From JAWLDB01 sp041686915 (GTDB taxonomy: Bacteria; Bacillota; UBA994; UBA5500), in contig JAWLDB010000057.1 of assembly GCA_041686915.1 (NCBI GenBank), forward strand, positions 1 through 13,518: a stretch of 13,518 nucleotides of DNA. Direction: 5' to 3'. This document shows positions 7,264 through 13,078 of this stretch, one piece after another (the first letter of the stretch is position 1; each line of letters begins with the position of its first letter). A program made the position numbers and the translations under genes. A model generated the notes under the pieces. The model saw only the letters and a list, made by a program, of their open reading frames with translations, did not search any database and was not told the DNA's origin.

Positions 7264-9402
7264 ATGTTAGACCGTGACAGACTCTTGGCAATGATGCAGG
7301 AAAAGGTCTATAAGCCAATGACTGAAGAAGAGCTGGTAGCCGCTCTGGCGGCTGACGTAAAAGAAGAGCAGCCTTGGCGCGAAATGATTGCAGAGCTTGA
7401 GAAAGAGGGCTTAATCATCAAGACGCGTTATGACCGCTATGGGCTACCAGAGAAGATGAACTTAGCCGTTGGCAGACTGCAGGGCAACGCTAAAGGCTTT
7501 GCCTTTCTGATTGTGCCCGGGCGTACTGAGGATGTTTTTATCTCAGCGTCTAATCTTAATGGGGCGTTGCATGGAGATAAGGTAATTGTCCGGCTCTTGC
7601 CAAAGGTAGAAGGCAAAAAGGACGAAGGCGAAGTAATACGTGTTCTGGAACGCGTCAACGAGAAGGTAGTCGGCCGGTTCGAAGGCGGCGAGCATGTTGG
7701 CTTCTGCACTCCTGATGACAGGCGCTTGGGCGCTGATATCGTCATCGCTCGTGGCCAGACCAAGGGAGCAGAGACGGGGGATAAGGTTGTCGTCAAGATA
7801 ACCAATTACCCGGAAGGACGCCATAGTGCCACCGGTGTTGTTGAAGAAGTGTTAGGTAAAGTTGGCGATCCCGGTGTGGACGTCTTGGCTGTCGTACATC
7901 AGTACGGCCTCTCGCAAGATTTCCCGGAGACCGTCAAGGCAGTGGTCTCCCGGATGAAGCTTGAGGTTACCGAAGAAGACATCAAGGGGCGTAAAGACCT
8001 GCGCGATATACAGATAGTGACGATTGACGGCCCGGACGCGAAGGACCTGGACGATGCCATTTCCGTTGAAAAGCTGGATAACGGCAACTACCGCCTGGGA
8101 GTACATATTGCTGACGTAGGCCATTATGTCAAGGAAGGCAGTGCCTTAGATAAAGAGGCTTTTGAACGCGGCACTAGTGTATACCTGTTGGATAGGGTTA
8201 TCCCGATGTTGCCGAAGGATCTTTCCAACGGCATCTGTAGCCTTAACCCGCGGGTCGATCGGCTGACTCTCACCGTGTTCATGGATGTTACGCCAGCTGG
8301 CGACGTGGTTAACAACGAGGTTCACGAGAGCGTGATTCATAGCAAGGAGCGCATGACTTATGGTGAGGTAAACCGCCTGCTGGAAGGCGAAGGCGGAGAG
8401 CTGGTCGAACGATACGCTGATGTACTAGGGCTTTTCCAGCGCATGAAAGAGCTGCGCGACATACTAGTCAACAAGCGGGAGCAAAGAGGCGCAATTGACT
8501 TCGATGTCAACGAAGCCAAGATCAAACTCGACGAAGAAGGACGGGTAGTTGACATCATTCCGCGCAAGAAGACCTTGGCCGATAGCATCATTGAAGAGTT
8601 CATGGTGCTTGCCAACGAGACCGTCGCTGAGCGCTTCCACTGGATGGAATGGCCTTTCCTGTACCGTGTGCATGAAGAGCCGATGGTTCAGAAGGTTATG
8701 GATCTGAATCATTTTCTAGGGGCATTCGGCGCACGTATTAAGGCCAAGCAGGACCAGGTTCACCCAAAGAGCTTCCAGGCAGTGATGAAGCAGATGGAAG
8801 GCAAACGGGAAGAAAGGCTGATCCATCGGGTCCTGCTCCGCTCAATGATGCGGGCCCGCTACAGCCCCGATTGCCTGGGTCACTTTGGACTGGCTGCCAA
8901 GTTCTACAGCCATTTCACCTCGCCAATTCGGCGTTACCCAGACCTGGTAATCCATCGCATCATTAAGGAGTACCTGCACAAGAAACAGATTTCGGATGAG
9001 CGTAAAGCCAACCTGGCAGTGTTCGTAGACAGGGCGGCAGTGCAATCCTCCGATCGCGAGCAGGTAGCAACTGAAGCTGAGCGAATGGTTACCGATATGA
9101 AGAAGGTTGAGTACATGCTAGGCAAAGAAGGTGAGGTGTTCGACGCCATCATCAGCGGCGTAACCAATTTTGGCCTCTTTGCTGAGTTGGACAACACCGT
9201 CGAAGGCCTGATACACATCAGCAACTTGGCGGATGACTATTATCAATACGACGCCGACTCATACTGCTTGATTGGCAGGCGCACCAAGCACCGCTTCCGT
9301 TTGGGTGACCCTGTGCGTGTCAAGGTGGCAAAAGTCGATCTGGATGAGCGCAAAATTGACTTTGAGTTGGCTGTCGAGTGGGCGGAAGGCGAAGGCGAAT
9401 AG
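7264..9402 (+). CDS. rnr: Ribonuclease R
   Basis: RNase R is a processive 3'-to-5' exoribonuclease that degrades structured RNA, including non-stop mRNA released by trans-translation. The 712-residue product shows an N-terminal winged-helix region (about 1-65) and two cold-shock-like OB domains (about 70-235). The RNB catalytic domain carries the metal-binding aspartates D255, D261, D263 and D264 in DGPDAKDLDDAIS, plus HIADVGHYV and HFTSPIRRYPDL. An S1 domain follows (about 622-705, EGEVFDAIISGVTNFGLF). The ATG at 7264 is chosen because AGGAGGT at 7251-7257 precedes it with normal spacing. An upstream in-frame ATG at 7150 would add 38 residues unlike the family and would lie in the terminator hairpin. 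The tail after S1 is short and acidic (AEGEGE), without the Lys-rich extension found in many RNase R proteins. The smpB-ssrA neighbourhood is functionally coherent. Confidence 0.97.
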   Translation: MLDRDRLLAMMQEKVYKPMTEEELVAALAADVKEEQPWREMIAELEKEGLIIKTRYDRYGLPEKMNLAVGRLQGNAKGFAFLIVPGRTEDVFISASNLNGALHGDKVIVRLLPKVEGKKDEGEVIRVLERVNEKVVGRFEGGEHVGFCTPDDRRLGADIVIARGQTKGAETGDKVVVKITNYPEGRHSATGVVEEVLGKVGDPGVDVLAVVHQYGLSQDFPETVKAVVSRMKLEVTEEDIKGRKDLRDIQIVTIDGPDAKDLDDAISVEKLDNGNYRLGVHIADVGHYVKEGSALDKEAFERGTSVYLLDRVIPMLPKDLSNGICSLNPRVDRLTLTVFMDVTPAGDVVNNEVHESVIHSKERMTYGEVNRLLEGEGGELVERYADVLGLFQRMKELRDILVNKREQRGAIDFDVNEAKIKLDEEGRVVDIIPRKKTLADSIIEEFMVLANETVAERFHWMEWPFLYRVHEEPMVQKVMDLNHFLGAFGARIKAKQDQVHPKSFQAVMKQMEGKREERLIHRVLLRSMMRARYSPDCLGHFGLAAKFYSHFTSPIRRYPDLVIHRIIKEYLHKKQISDERKANLAVFVDRAAVQSSDREQVATEAERMVTDMKKVEYMLGKEGEVFDAIISGVTNFGLFAELDNTVEGLIHISNLADDYYQYDADSYCLIGRRTKHRFRLGDPVRVKVAKVDLDERKIDFELAVEWAEGEGE

Positions 9403-9409
9403 ATTTAAG

Positions 9410-9452
9410 GCACTCCCTGAATGTGGTATTTTCTCTTCAGGGAGTGCTTTTT
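9410..9452 (+). terminator. Rho-independent terminator after rnr
   Basis: A perfect 12-bp stem (GCACTCCCTGAA at 9410-9421 with TTCAGGGAGTGC at 9436-9447) encloses a 14-nt loop and is followed by T5. It starts 8 bp after the rnr stop and separates rnr from smpB. Confidence 0.88.
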
Positions 9453-9474
9453 AATTCGGGAATGGGTGACGCAG

Positions 9475-9641
9475 ATGCATCTTACTCTGGGAGATTTGTT
9501 AACTCTAATTGGCTTGCTCCGGTCTACTCGGCATGATTTTTTCTGCTGATTAGGCACCTGGTTCTGTGGTACTGGAAGGTTAACCGGATTGAGACTCTGC
9601 TTAGCGAAATCAGGGACGAATCGCAACGGCTGAAGTACTAG
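9475..9641 (+). pseudogene. Frameshifted small single-pass membrane protein
   Basis: Reading from ATG 9475 gives MHLTLGDLLTLIGLL; the frame then breaks and stops. Removing one base of the CC at 9519-9520 and one T of the T6 run at 9537-9542 restores one frame to TAG 9639-9641. The result is about 53 residues: a hydrophobic stretch (LLTLIGLLGLLGMIFLLI), an aromatic/basic boundary (LWYWKVNRIE), and an amphipathic tail (LLSEIRDESQRLKY). That layout is typical of small membrane proteins of unknown function in Bacillota. Both indels are single-base and in homopolymers, so the gene may be decayed, or the assembly may contain errors. No clear Shine-Dalgarno precedes the ATG; a GTG at 9466 is an alternative. 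No function is proposed. This is the only coding trace in the 360-bp rnr-smpB gap. Confidence 0.5.
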
Positions 9642-9657
9642 TTATGGATTGGGTGCT

Positions 9658-9687
9658 TTGACCGAGTACTACTGTTTATGCTATAAT
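9658..9687 (+). promoter_or_regulatory. Predicted strong extended -10 promoter of smpB
   Basis: TTGACC at 9658-9663 and a perfect TATAAT at 9682-9687 are spaced by 18 bp, with TG at 9679-9680 forming an extended -10. Transcription should start near 9694, about 69 nt before smpB, at the base of the leader hairpin. Confidence 0.7.
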
Positions 9688-9692
9688 TATTA

Positions 9693-9738
9693 GTGACCTA
9701 TCGGCCCGCTTGCTTCGAAGGCAAGTAGGGTCAAATTT
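9693..9738 (+). promoter_or_regulatory. Leader hairpin of smpB
   Basis: The first transcribed bases can form an imperfect hairpin. CTTGC (9709-9713) pairs with GCAAG (9721-9725) around a 7-nt loop; below an asymmetric internal loop, TGACCTA (9693-9699) pairs with TAGGGTCA (9726-9733) with one bulged G. An AATTTTTC tract follows. It could be a 5' stabilising stem or a weak attenuator. Confidence 0.35.
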
Positions 9739-9762
9739 TTCTAAAGAAAGTTTTGATGCCTT

Positions 9763-10230
9763 ATGAAAGAAACTGGCAGCAAGACACTGGCTGAGAACCG
9801 CAAAGCACGCCACGATTACTTCATTGAGGACACCTATGAAGCCGGCATTTCACTGCGCGGAACGGAAGTAAAGTCCATTCGCGCGGGAAAGGCTAACATG
9901 CGTGACAGTTTTGCCCGGGTTGAAGACGGTCAGTTGTTGCTCTATAATGTTCATATCAGCCCATACGAACAGGGCAATCGCTTTAATCACGATCCGATGC
10001 GGCCACGTGTTCTACTGATGCACAGGCGTGAAATTCATCGTCTGCTCGGACTGACACAGGCTAAAGGATACACTCTGGTGCCAACCAGATTGTATCTGAA
10101 GGACGGAAAGATTAAAGCCGAAATCGGCTTGGCAAAAGGTAAGAAGCTGTACGATAAGCGCGATGCTGAGGCAGACCGCACCGCACAGCGGGAGATCGCC
10201 AGGGCGATGAGAGAGCGAGAGAAGTGGTAA
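9763..10230 (+). CDS. smpB: SsrA-binding protein SmpB
   Basis: SmpB binds the tRNA-like domain of tmRNA, promotes its alanylation and places it in the A site of stalled ribosomes; the C-terminal tail probes the empty mRNA channel. The 155-residue product has normal length. Signatures in order are KTLAENRKARHDYFIEDTYEAGI, LRGTEVKSIRAGKANMRDSF, the oligonucleotide-binding barrel segment LLYNVHISPYEQGNRFNHDP, RPRVLLMHRREI, GYTLVPTRLYLKDGKIKAEI and GLAKGKKLYDKRDAEADR. The basic tail ends in REIARAMREREKW. The ATG at 9763 fits family alignments; the ribosome binding site is weak (AAAGAAAG at 9743-9750). An ATG at 9751 is in another frame. Its RNA partner ssrA starts 126 bp downstream with no T-tract terminator between, so co-transcription followed by processing is plausible. 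Confidence 0.97.
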   Translation: MKETGSKTLAENRKARHDYFIEDTYEAGISLRGTEVKSIRAGKANMRDSFARVEDGQLLLYNVHISPYEQGNRFNHDPMRPRVLLMHRREIHRLLGLTQAKGYTLVPTRLYLKDGKIKAEIGLAKGKKLYDKRDAEADRTAQREIARAMREREKW

Positions 10231-10238
10231 TTAGGTTA

Positions 10239-10338
10239 GGGGACACACCTCTAACTGTTAGAACTACTTAGGGTCGAGGTATGTCCCCATCGGGATGGAC
10301 ACACCTCTAACCGTAAGACTGAGGGACAAGTATGTCCC
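10239..10338 (+). repeat. Two REP-like palindromic units between smpB and ssrA
   Basis: Unit 1 pairs GGGGACACACCTC (10239-10251) with GAGGTATGTCCCC (10276-10288), 12 of 13 positions. Unit 2 repeats GGACACACCTCTAACC (10297-10312) and ends in GTATGTCCC (10330-10338). The GGGGACA...TGTCCCC theme resembles repetitive extragenic palindromes linked to IS200-type (RAYT) transposases in Bacillota; no transposase is present here. The second unit covers the position where an ssrA -35 element would lie. Confidence 0.6.
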
Positions 10339-10356
10339 AATGACCTACGCTAACCT

Positions 10357-10708
10357 GGGGGCGACATGGTTTCGACGGGGGTAGAGTGGGTTGGAGTAGC
10401 GAGCCGGGGATCCTGGAACCCGTTAAACAGGGAACACTTAATTAAACGCTAACAATCGCGTAGCGATCGCAGCCTAGCGGCTGCCGTCCGTCTGACACTG
10501 TGTCTACTGGGTTCAGTAACGGGCGTCAAGAACAGTAGTACTACCGATTAAGAGCGCCTGGTATCAATCGGGAAATTAACGGGCTAGCGCGGTAACGATC
10601 CTGTCCTTGGGAGCGTTAGCAAGCGAAATTTAAAACATGGACTGCGCTCGGAGAAGCTCTGGCTGGCATGCCTTCGGACGGTGGGTTCGAATCCCCCCGC
10701 CTCCACCA
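10357..10708 (+). ncRNA. ssrA: tmRNA (10Sa RNA), intact copy
   Basis: tmRNA rescues ribosomes stalled on non-stop mRNA by acting first as alanyl-tRNA and then as mRNA for a degradation tag. The 352-nt gene begins GGGGGCGACATGGTTTCGAC, and its first seven bases pair with CGCCTCC ahead of the encoded ACCA end at 10705-10708. The T loop TTCGAAT and the conserved GGACGGTGGGTTCGAATC region are present, and alanine identity is expected from the family. The tag frame lies at 10448-10477, followed by the pseudoknot-rich region and AAGCGAAAT near 10621. The T stem (GTGGG with CCCCC) contains a T-C mismatch, shared with the partial second copy. It follows smpB, a frequent arrangement. No convincing own promoter is visible (only GGGACA-17-TACGCT), so expression from the smpB promoter with 5' processing is possible. 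Confidence 0.96.
10448..10477 (+). other. tmRNA tag-peptide reading frame
   Basis: From the resume codon GCT at 10448 the frame reads A-N-N-R-V-A-I-A-A and stops at TAG 10475-10477. With the alanine from the charged RNA the tag would be AANNRVAIAA. The upstream bases TTAAAC match the usual context of the resume codon. The ending is IAA rather than the common LAA. Confidence 0.85.
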
Positions 10709-10726
10709 AATATATAGCGAAAGCGA

Positions 10727-10763
10727 AACACGACCTGCTCCCAAGGGAGCAGGTCGTGTTCTT
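10727..10763 (+). terminator. Terminator of ssrA, interrupted by the intron junction
   Basis: A perfect 15-bp stem (10727-10741 with 10746-10760) has a CAAG tetraloop. It is followed by only CTT before the intron 5' end at 10764, so the T tract is cut to TTCTT counting the last two stem bases. Confidence 0.88.
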
Positions 10764-10896
10764 GTGCGCCCGGCATAGGCGTCATCTACCAGGTGAGAGT
10801 CCTGAGCGCGAAGGTAGCAGTAGCGGTAGCTTAAGGCAAGGGCTGGTCGCAGACAAGTCTGCTGCTCGCCTATGCACCTAGGTGTCCACGGCGACG
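10764..10896 (+). mobile_element. 5' fragment of a group IIC intron (domain I remnant)
   Basis: GTGCGCCCGGCAT at 10764 matches the 5' end of bacterial class C group II introns such as the Oceanobacillus iheyensis ribozyme. Further matches in order are AGGTGAGAGTCCTGA, GAAGGTAGCAGTAGCGGTAGC and TTAAGGCAAGGG (to 10842), then GGTGTCCACGGCGAC (10881-10895). Between the last two blocks lies about 38 nt with a GCAGAC/GTCTGC hairpin not in my reference recollection. Beyond about 10896 similarity fades. No domain V, 3' end or reverse-transcriptase/maturase gene is present anywhere in the window, so it is a dead remnant. Location immediately after a terminator stem is the known target preference of class C introns. 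Confidence 0.75.
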
Positions 10897-11035
10897 AGAA
10901 CAAAGGTGCCGCCGTTGTTGACGGTATGGAAGTTCAAAACCTGAAAACATCCAGAATTATCATCGCTTCGTAACCGGTAAGCTAGATAATACAGTTTTTA
11001 TGACATACTCCATAAAATCAGGGGGCTGGGGATGG
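10897..11035 (+). other. Intergenic stretch without recognised gene
   Basis: No convincing coding frame or RNA family is seen. The first part may be diverged continuation of the intron (a GAAGTTC near 10929 is reminiscent of domain I), but I cannot align it. An open frame starting at 11000 runs into the methyltransferase gene but lacks a binding site. Confidence 0.3.
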
Positions 11036-11066
11036 GAAGAACTCAACCGATGGTTGAGTTCTCTTC
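11036..11066 (+). repeat. Inverted repeat upstream of the HTH-methyltransferase gene
   Basis: GAACTCAACC (11039-11048) and GGTTGAGTTC (11052-11061) are perfect 10-bp arms around GAT. Pairing resumes beyond a 2-nt bulge (GAA with TTC). No T tract follows, so it is not a standard terminator. It lies 14 bp before the predicted -35 and could be an operator for the gene's own XRE-type domain. Confidence 0.45.
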
Positions 11067-11079
11067 AAACGATGGTTTA

Positions 11080-11108
11080 TTTACACAGCTGTATTTTCGG
11101 GATAAACT
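11080..11108 (+). promoter_or_regulatory. Predicted promoter of the HTH-methyltransferase gene
   Basis: TTTACA at 11080-11085 and TAAACT at 11103-11108 are 17 bp apart. Transcription would start near 11115, giving a very short leader that still includes the ribosome binding site at 11117-11125. Confidence 0.45.
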
Positions 11109-11131
11109 GGCGCTGTGAGGGGGGGATTGAG

Positions 11132-11953
11132 TTGAAGAACGAATTAGGGAAAAGAATTTCTGAGTTAAGGAAAGCCTTTGGCATGAATCAGGAAGAGCTT
11201 GCTGAAAAGCTCAATGTTACTTTTCAGGCAGTCAGTAAATGGGAGACGGGCACCACTTATCCTGACATTGAGCTGCTGCCCTTGATTTCTGAATGCTTTC
11301 ACGTTAGCGTGGATCATCTTCTTAAAGGCAGCGATGCTCAAAGCAAGCTCTATTACGACCAAAGATATGACCGAGATGAATACTACTGGGGGTTTCAGCC
11401 TTCAGTGATGTGCTACACGGTGCTGCAATACATGCCACCAGTAAAGCGTTTGAGGCTTTTGGATGTGGGCTGTGGTGAGGGTAAGGATGCGGTGTTTTTT
11501 GCCCGGAATGGTTATGATGTAACAGCCTTTGACCTAGCAGAAAAAGGCGTCGAAAAAACTAAAAGATTGGCAGAGCGTTGTGGGGTTTATATTAATGTAT
11601 TTACGGCTGATGTAAAGGAGTTTAGGCTAAATACCGAGTTCGATATTGTTTATTCTAATGGGGTGCTTGATTATATACCGCCTGAGTTCAGGAATGAGAT
11701 TTTTTCTAACTATAAAGAGTTCACCACAGAGAATGGAATCAACATTTTGTCAGCTTTTGTTAGGAAACCATTTATTGATTTAATACCTTACACCGGAAAA
11801 CATACTTATCAATGGCTATCGGGTGAATTGTTTACACTCTATCATGATTGGAAGATAGATTTATGCGAAGAGGTGGTCTTCGATTGTATGTCTTCAGGAA
11901 CTCCGCACAAACATGCCATGAACAGGATGCTGGCAAGAAAACTCATTGAGTAG
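11132..11953 (+). CDS. XRE-family HTH domain fused to a SAM-dependent methyltransferase (TehB-like)
   Basis: The 273-residue product joins two domains. Residues about 3-67 form a Cro/C1-type helix-turn-helix (LGKRISELRKAFGMNQEELA, then VTFQAVSKWETGTTYPD), which binds DNA in relatives. Residues about 75-273 form a class I methyltransferase. Motif I is LLDVGCGEGKDAVFFARNG with the acidic start at Asp111, YDVTAFDLAEKGVEK carries the acidic ribose-binding end of strand 2, and FTADVKEF and FDIVYSNGVLDYI follow. The last part (LYHDWKI... HKHAMNRMLARK) recalls TehB-type tellurite/thiol methyltransferases. The substrate is not known. The start is TTG at 11132, with GAGGGGGG 6 nt upstream; the longer frame from 11000 has no binding site. 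Codon use looks more A/T-rich than in the core genes, which may mean transfer. It lies between an intron remnant and purC, inside the segment bounded by the two ssrA copies. Confidence 0.85.
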   Translation: MKNELGKRISELRKAFGMNQEELAEKLNVTFQAVSKWETGTTYPDIELLPLISECFHVSVDHLLKGSDAQSKLYYDQRYDRDEYYWGFQPSVMCYTVLQYMPPVKRLRLLDVGCGEGKDAVFFARNGYDVTAFDLAEKGVEKTKRLAERCGVYINVFTADVKEFRLNTEFDIVYSNGVLDYIPPEFRNEIFSNYKEFTTENGINILSAFVRKPFIDLIPYTGKHTYQWLSGELFTLYHDWKIDLCEEVVFDCMSSGTPHKHAMNRMLARKLIE

Positions 11954-12099
11954 CAGTGTACTATGGAGTGGCCATTTTGGGCCGGCAATGGAAAGAGAGA
12001 GGCAACGAAGCATTCGTGCTGAGAACATAAGCCACTGTTTTTTGAAGCATGTTATCACCATTTTTTGCTCGTCTTGGACTGAATGAAGGAGGCGTGATC

Positions 12100-12825
12100 A
12101 TGGAGCGGCTTGAACAGCTATGTGAAGGTAAGGCTAAGAAAGTCTACCGTACGTCAGATCCTGATACCTATTGGGTTTATTACAAAGACTCTGCTACAGC
12201 CTCAAACGCGCAAAAGAAGGGCGAAATTGAGGATAAGGGTATCTATAATAACCTCATTTCTTCCCACTTCTTTGAACTCTTGACTCAAAATGGTATTTCC
12301 AGTCATTATATAGAGCTCATCAGCAACCGAGAGATGCTAGTCAAGCGGCTTGACATACTGAAAATTGAAGTGGTAGTACGCAACATAGTTGCCGGTTCTC
12401 TGGCTAAGCGCTTGGGTCTGCCTGAGGGGACGATGCTCTCATTTCCAGTGCTTGAGTATTACTACAAGGATGATGAGCTGGGCGACCCCTTGGTGAATGA
12501 CTATCACATCAAGGCGCTAGGTTTGGCCACTCCAAAAGAGATGGAAGAAATCGCCGAGATTAGTCGCAAGATCAACGATCTTTTGCAGCCGTACCTTAGA
12601 GAGCGCAACTTGCTCTTGGTAGACTTCAAGCTAGAGTTTGGCCGCCATAACGGTAAGATTCTTCTCGGCGATGAGATATCACCGGACACCTGCCGGTTGT
12701 GGGACGCAACTACTCTCGAAAAACTAGATAAAGATCGCTTTCGGCGCGACTTGGGTGGGGTTAGGGAAGCATATCAGGAGATCCTAAAGAGACTTACAGG
12801 GCTTCCTCACGCGCATAAAGTGTAA
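12100..12825 (+). CDS. purC: Phosphoribosylaminoimidazole-succinocarboxamide synthase (SAICAR synthetase)
   Basis: PurC joins aspartate to CAIR with ATP in de novo purine synthesis, in the cytosol. The 241-residue product has the normal bacterial length. Signatures are LCEGKAKKVYRT (ATP-binding glycine-rich start), YKDSATASNAQKKGEI, VVVRNIVAGSLAKRLG, LVDFKLEFGR and GDEISPDTCRLWD. The ATG at 12100 is chosen because AAGGAGG at 12086-12092 precedes it by 7 nt; an in-frame ATG at 12049 would add 17 residues without family match. No other pur gene is adjacent, although in Bacillota purC usually sits within a purEKBCSQLFMNHD-type cluster, so this copy is isolated, or a second copy may exist elsewhere. 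No purine riboswitch or clear promoter is recognised in the 146-bp gap upstream, and no T-tract terminator follows. Confidence 0.96.
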   Translation: MERLEQLCEGKAKKVYRTSDPDTYWVYYKDSATASNAQKKGEIEDKGIYNNLISSHFFELLTQNGISSHYIELISNREMLVKRLDILKIEVVVRNIVAGSLAKRLGLPEGTMLSFPVLEYYYKDDELGDPLVNDYHIKALGLATPKEMEEIAEISRKINDLLQPYLRERNLLLVDFKLEFGRHNGKILLGDEISPDTCRLWDATTLEKLDKDRFRRDLGGVREAYQEILKRLTGLPHAHKV

Positions 12826-13078
12826 ACATGTTGAGCAAGAAAACACAGAGTATACACTGAAGGTGATTGCTCTCTGTAATTGTGCACTTTTCCGAGTAGC
12901 CGGAATGGCTCAGATGCCTGTCGAACGTCGTGAGGTCAAACAACAATCGCCACGAACTATATGGTATACCAGCCCATATTCAGTTAATTGAAGATAACAT
13001 AGTGCTGAGATTGCTCATCAGTAAAGTCAAAGAACAGTGGCTGGCGAATGTATCAGGCATCGCAGTGTCCTAGGTAAT
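12826..13078 (+). other. Intergenic stretch without recognised gene
   Basis: Nothing is identified here. One + strand frame is open for 57 codons (12900-13073) but has no ribosome binding site and no recognisable similarity, so it is not called. No terminator for purC is apparent. Confidence 0.3.

Noticed and set aside
10681..10881. Forward open frame starting in the tmRNA 3' end
   Set aside because: It runs through the T arm, the terminator hairpin and the intron fragment, and no protein family is recognisable.
10616..10903. Antisense open frame containing WRRGDSNPPSEGMPA, and a similar one at 13158-13492
   Set aside because: These are well-known false genes that arise on the strand opposite the 3' end of tRNA or tmRNA genes. 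They coincide exactly with the conserved T arm and acceptor of both ssrA copies.
11954..12099. Purine riboswitch ahead of purC
   Set aside because: No three-way junction pattern with the conserved loop sequences could be found in the 146-bp gap; only two T6 runs without strong stems are present.
12900..13073. 57-codon open frame before the partial ssrA
   Set aside because: It has no ribosome binding site and no credible start, and a frame of this length is expected by chance.
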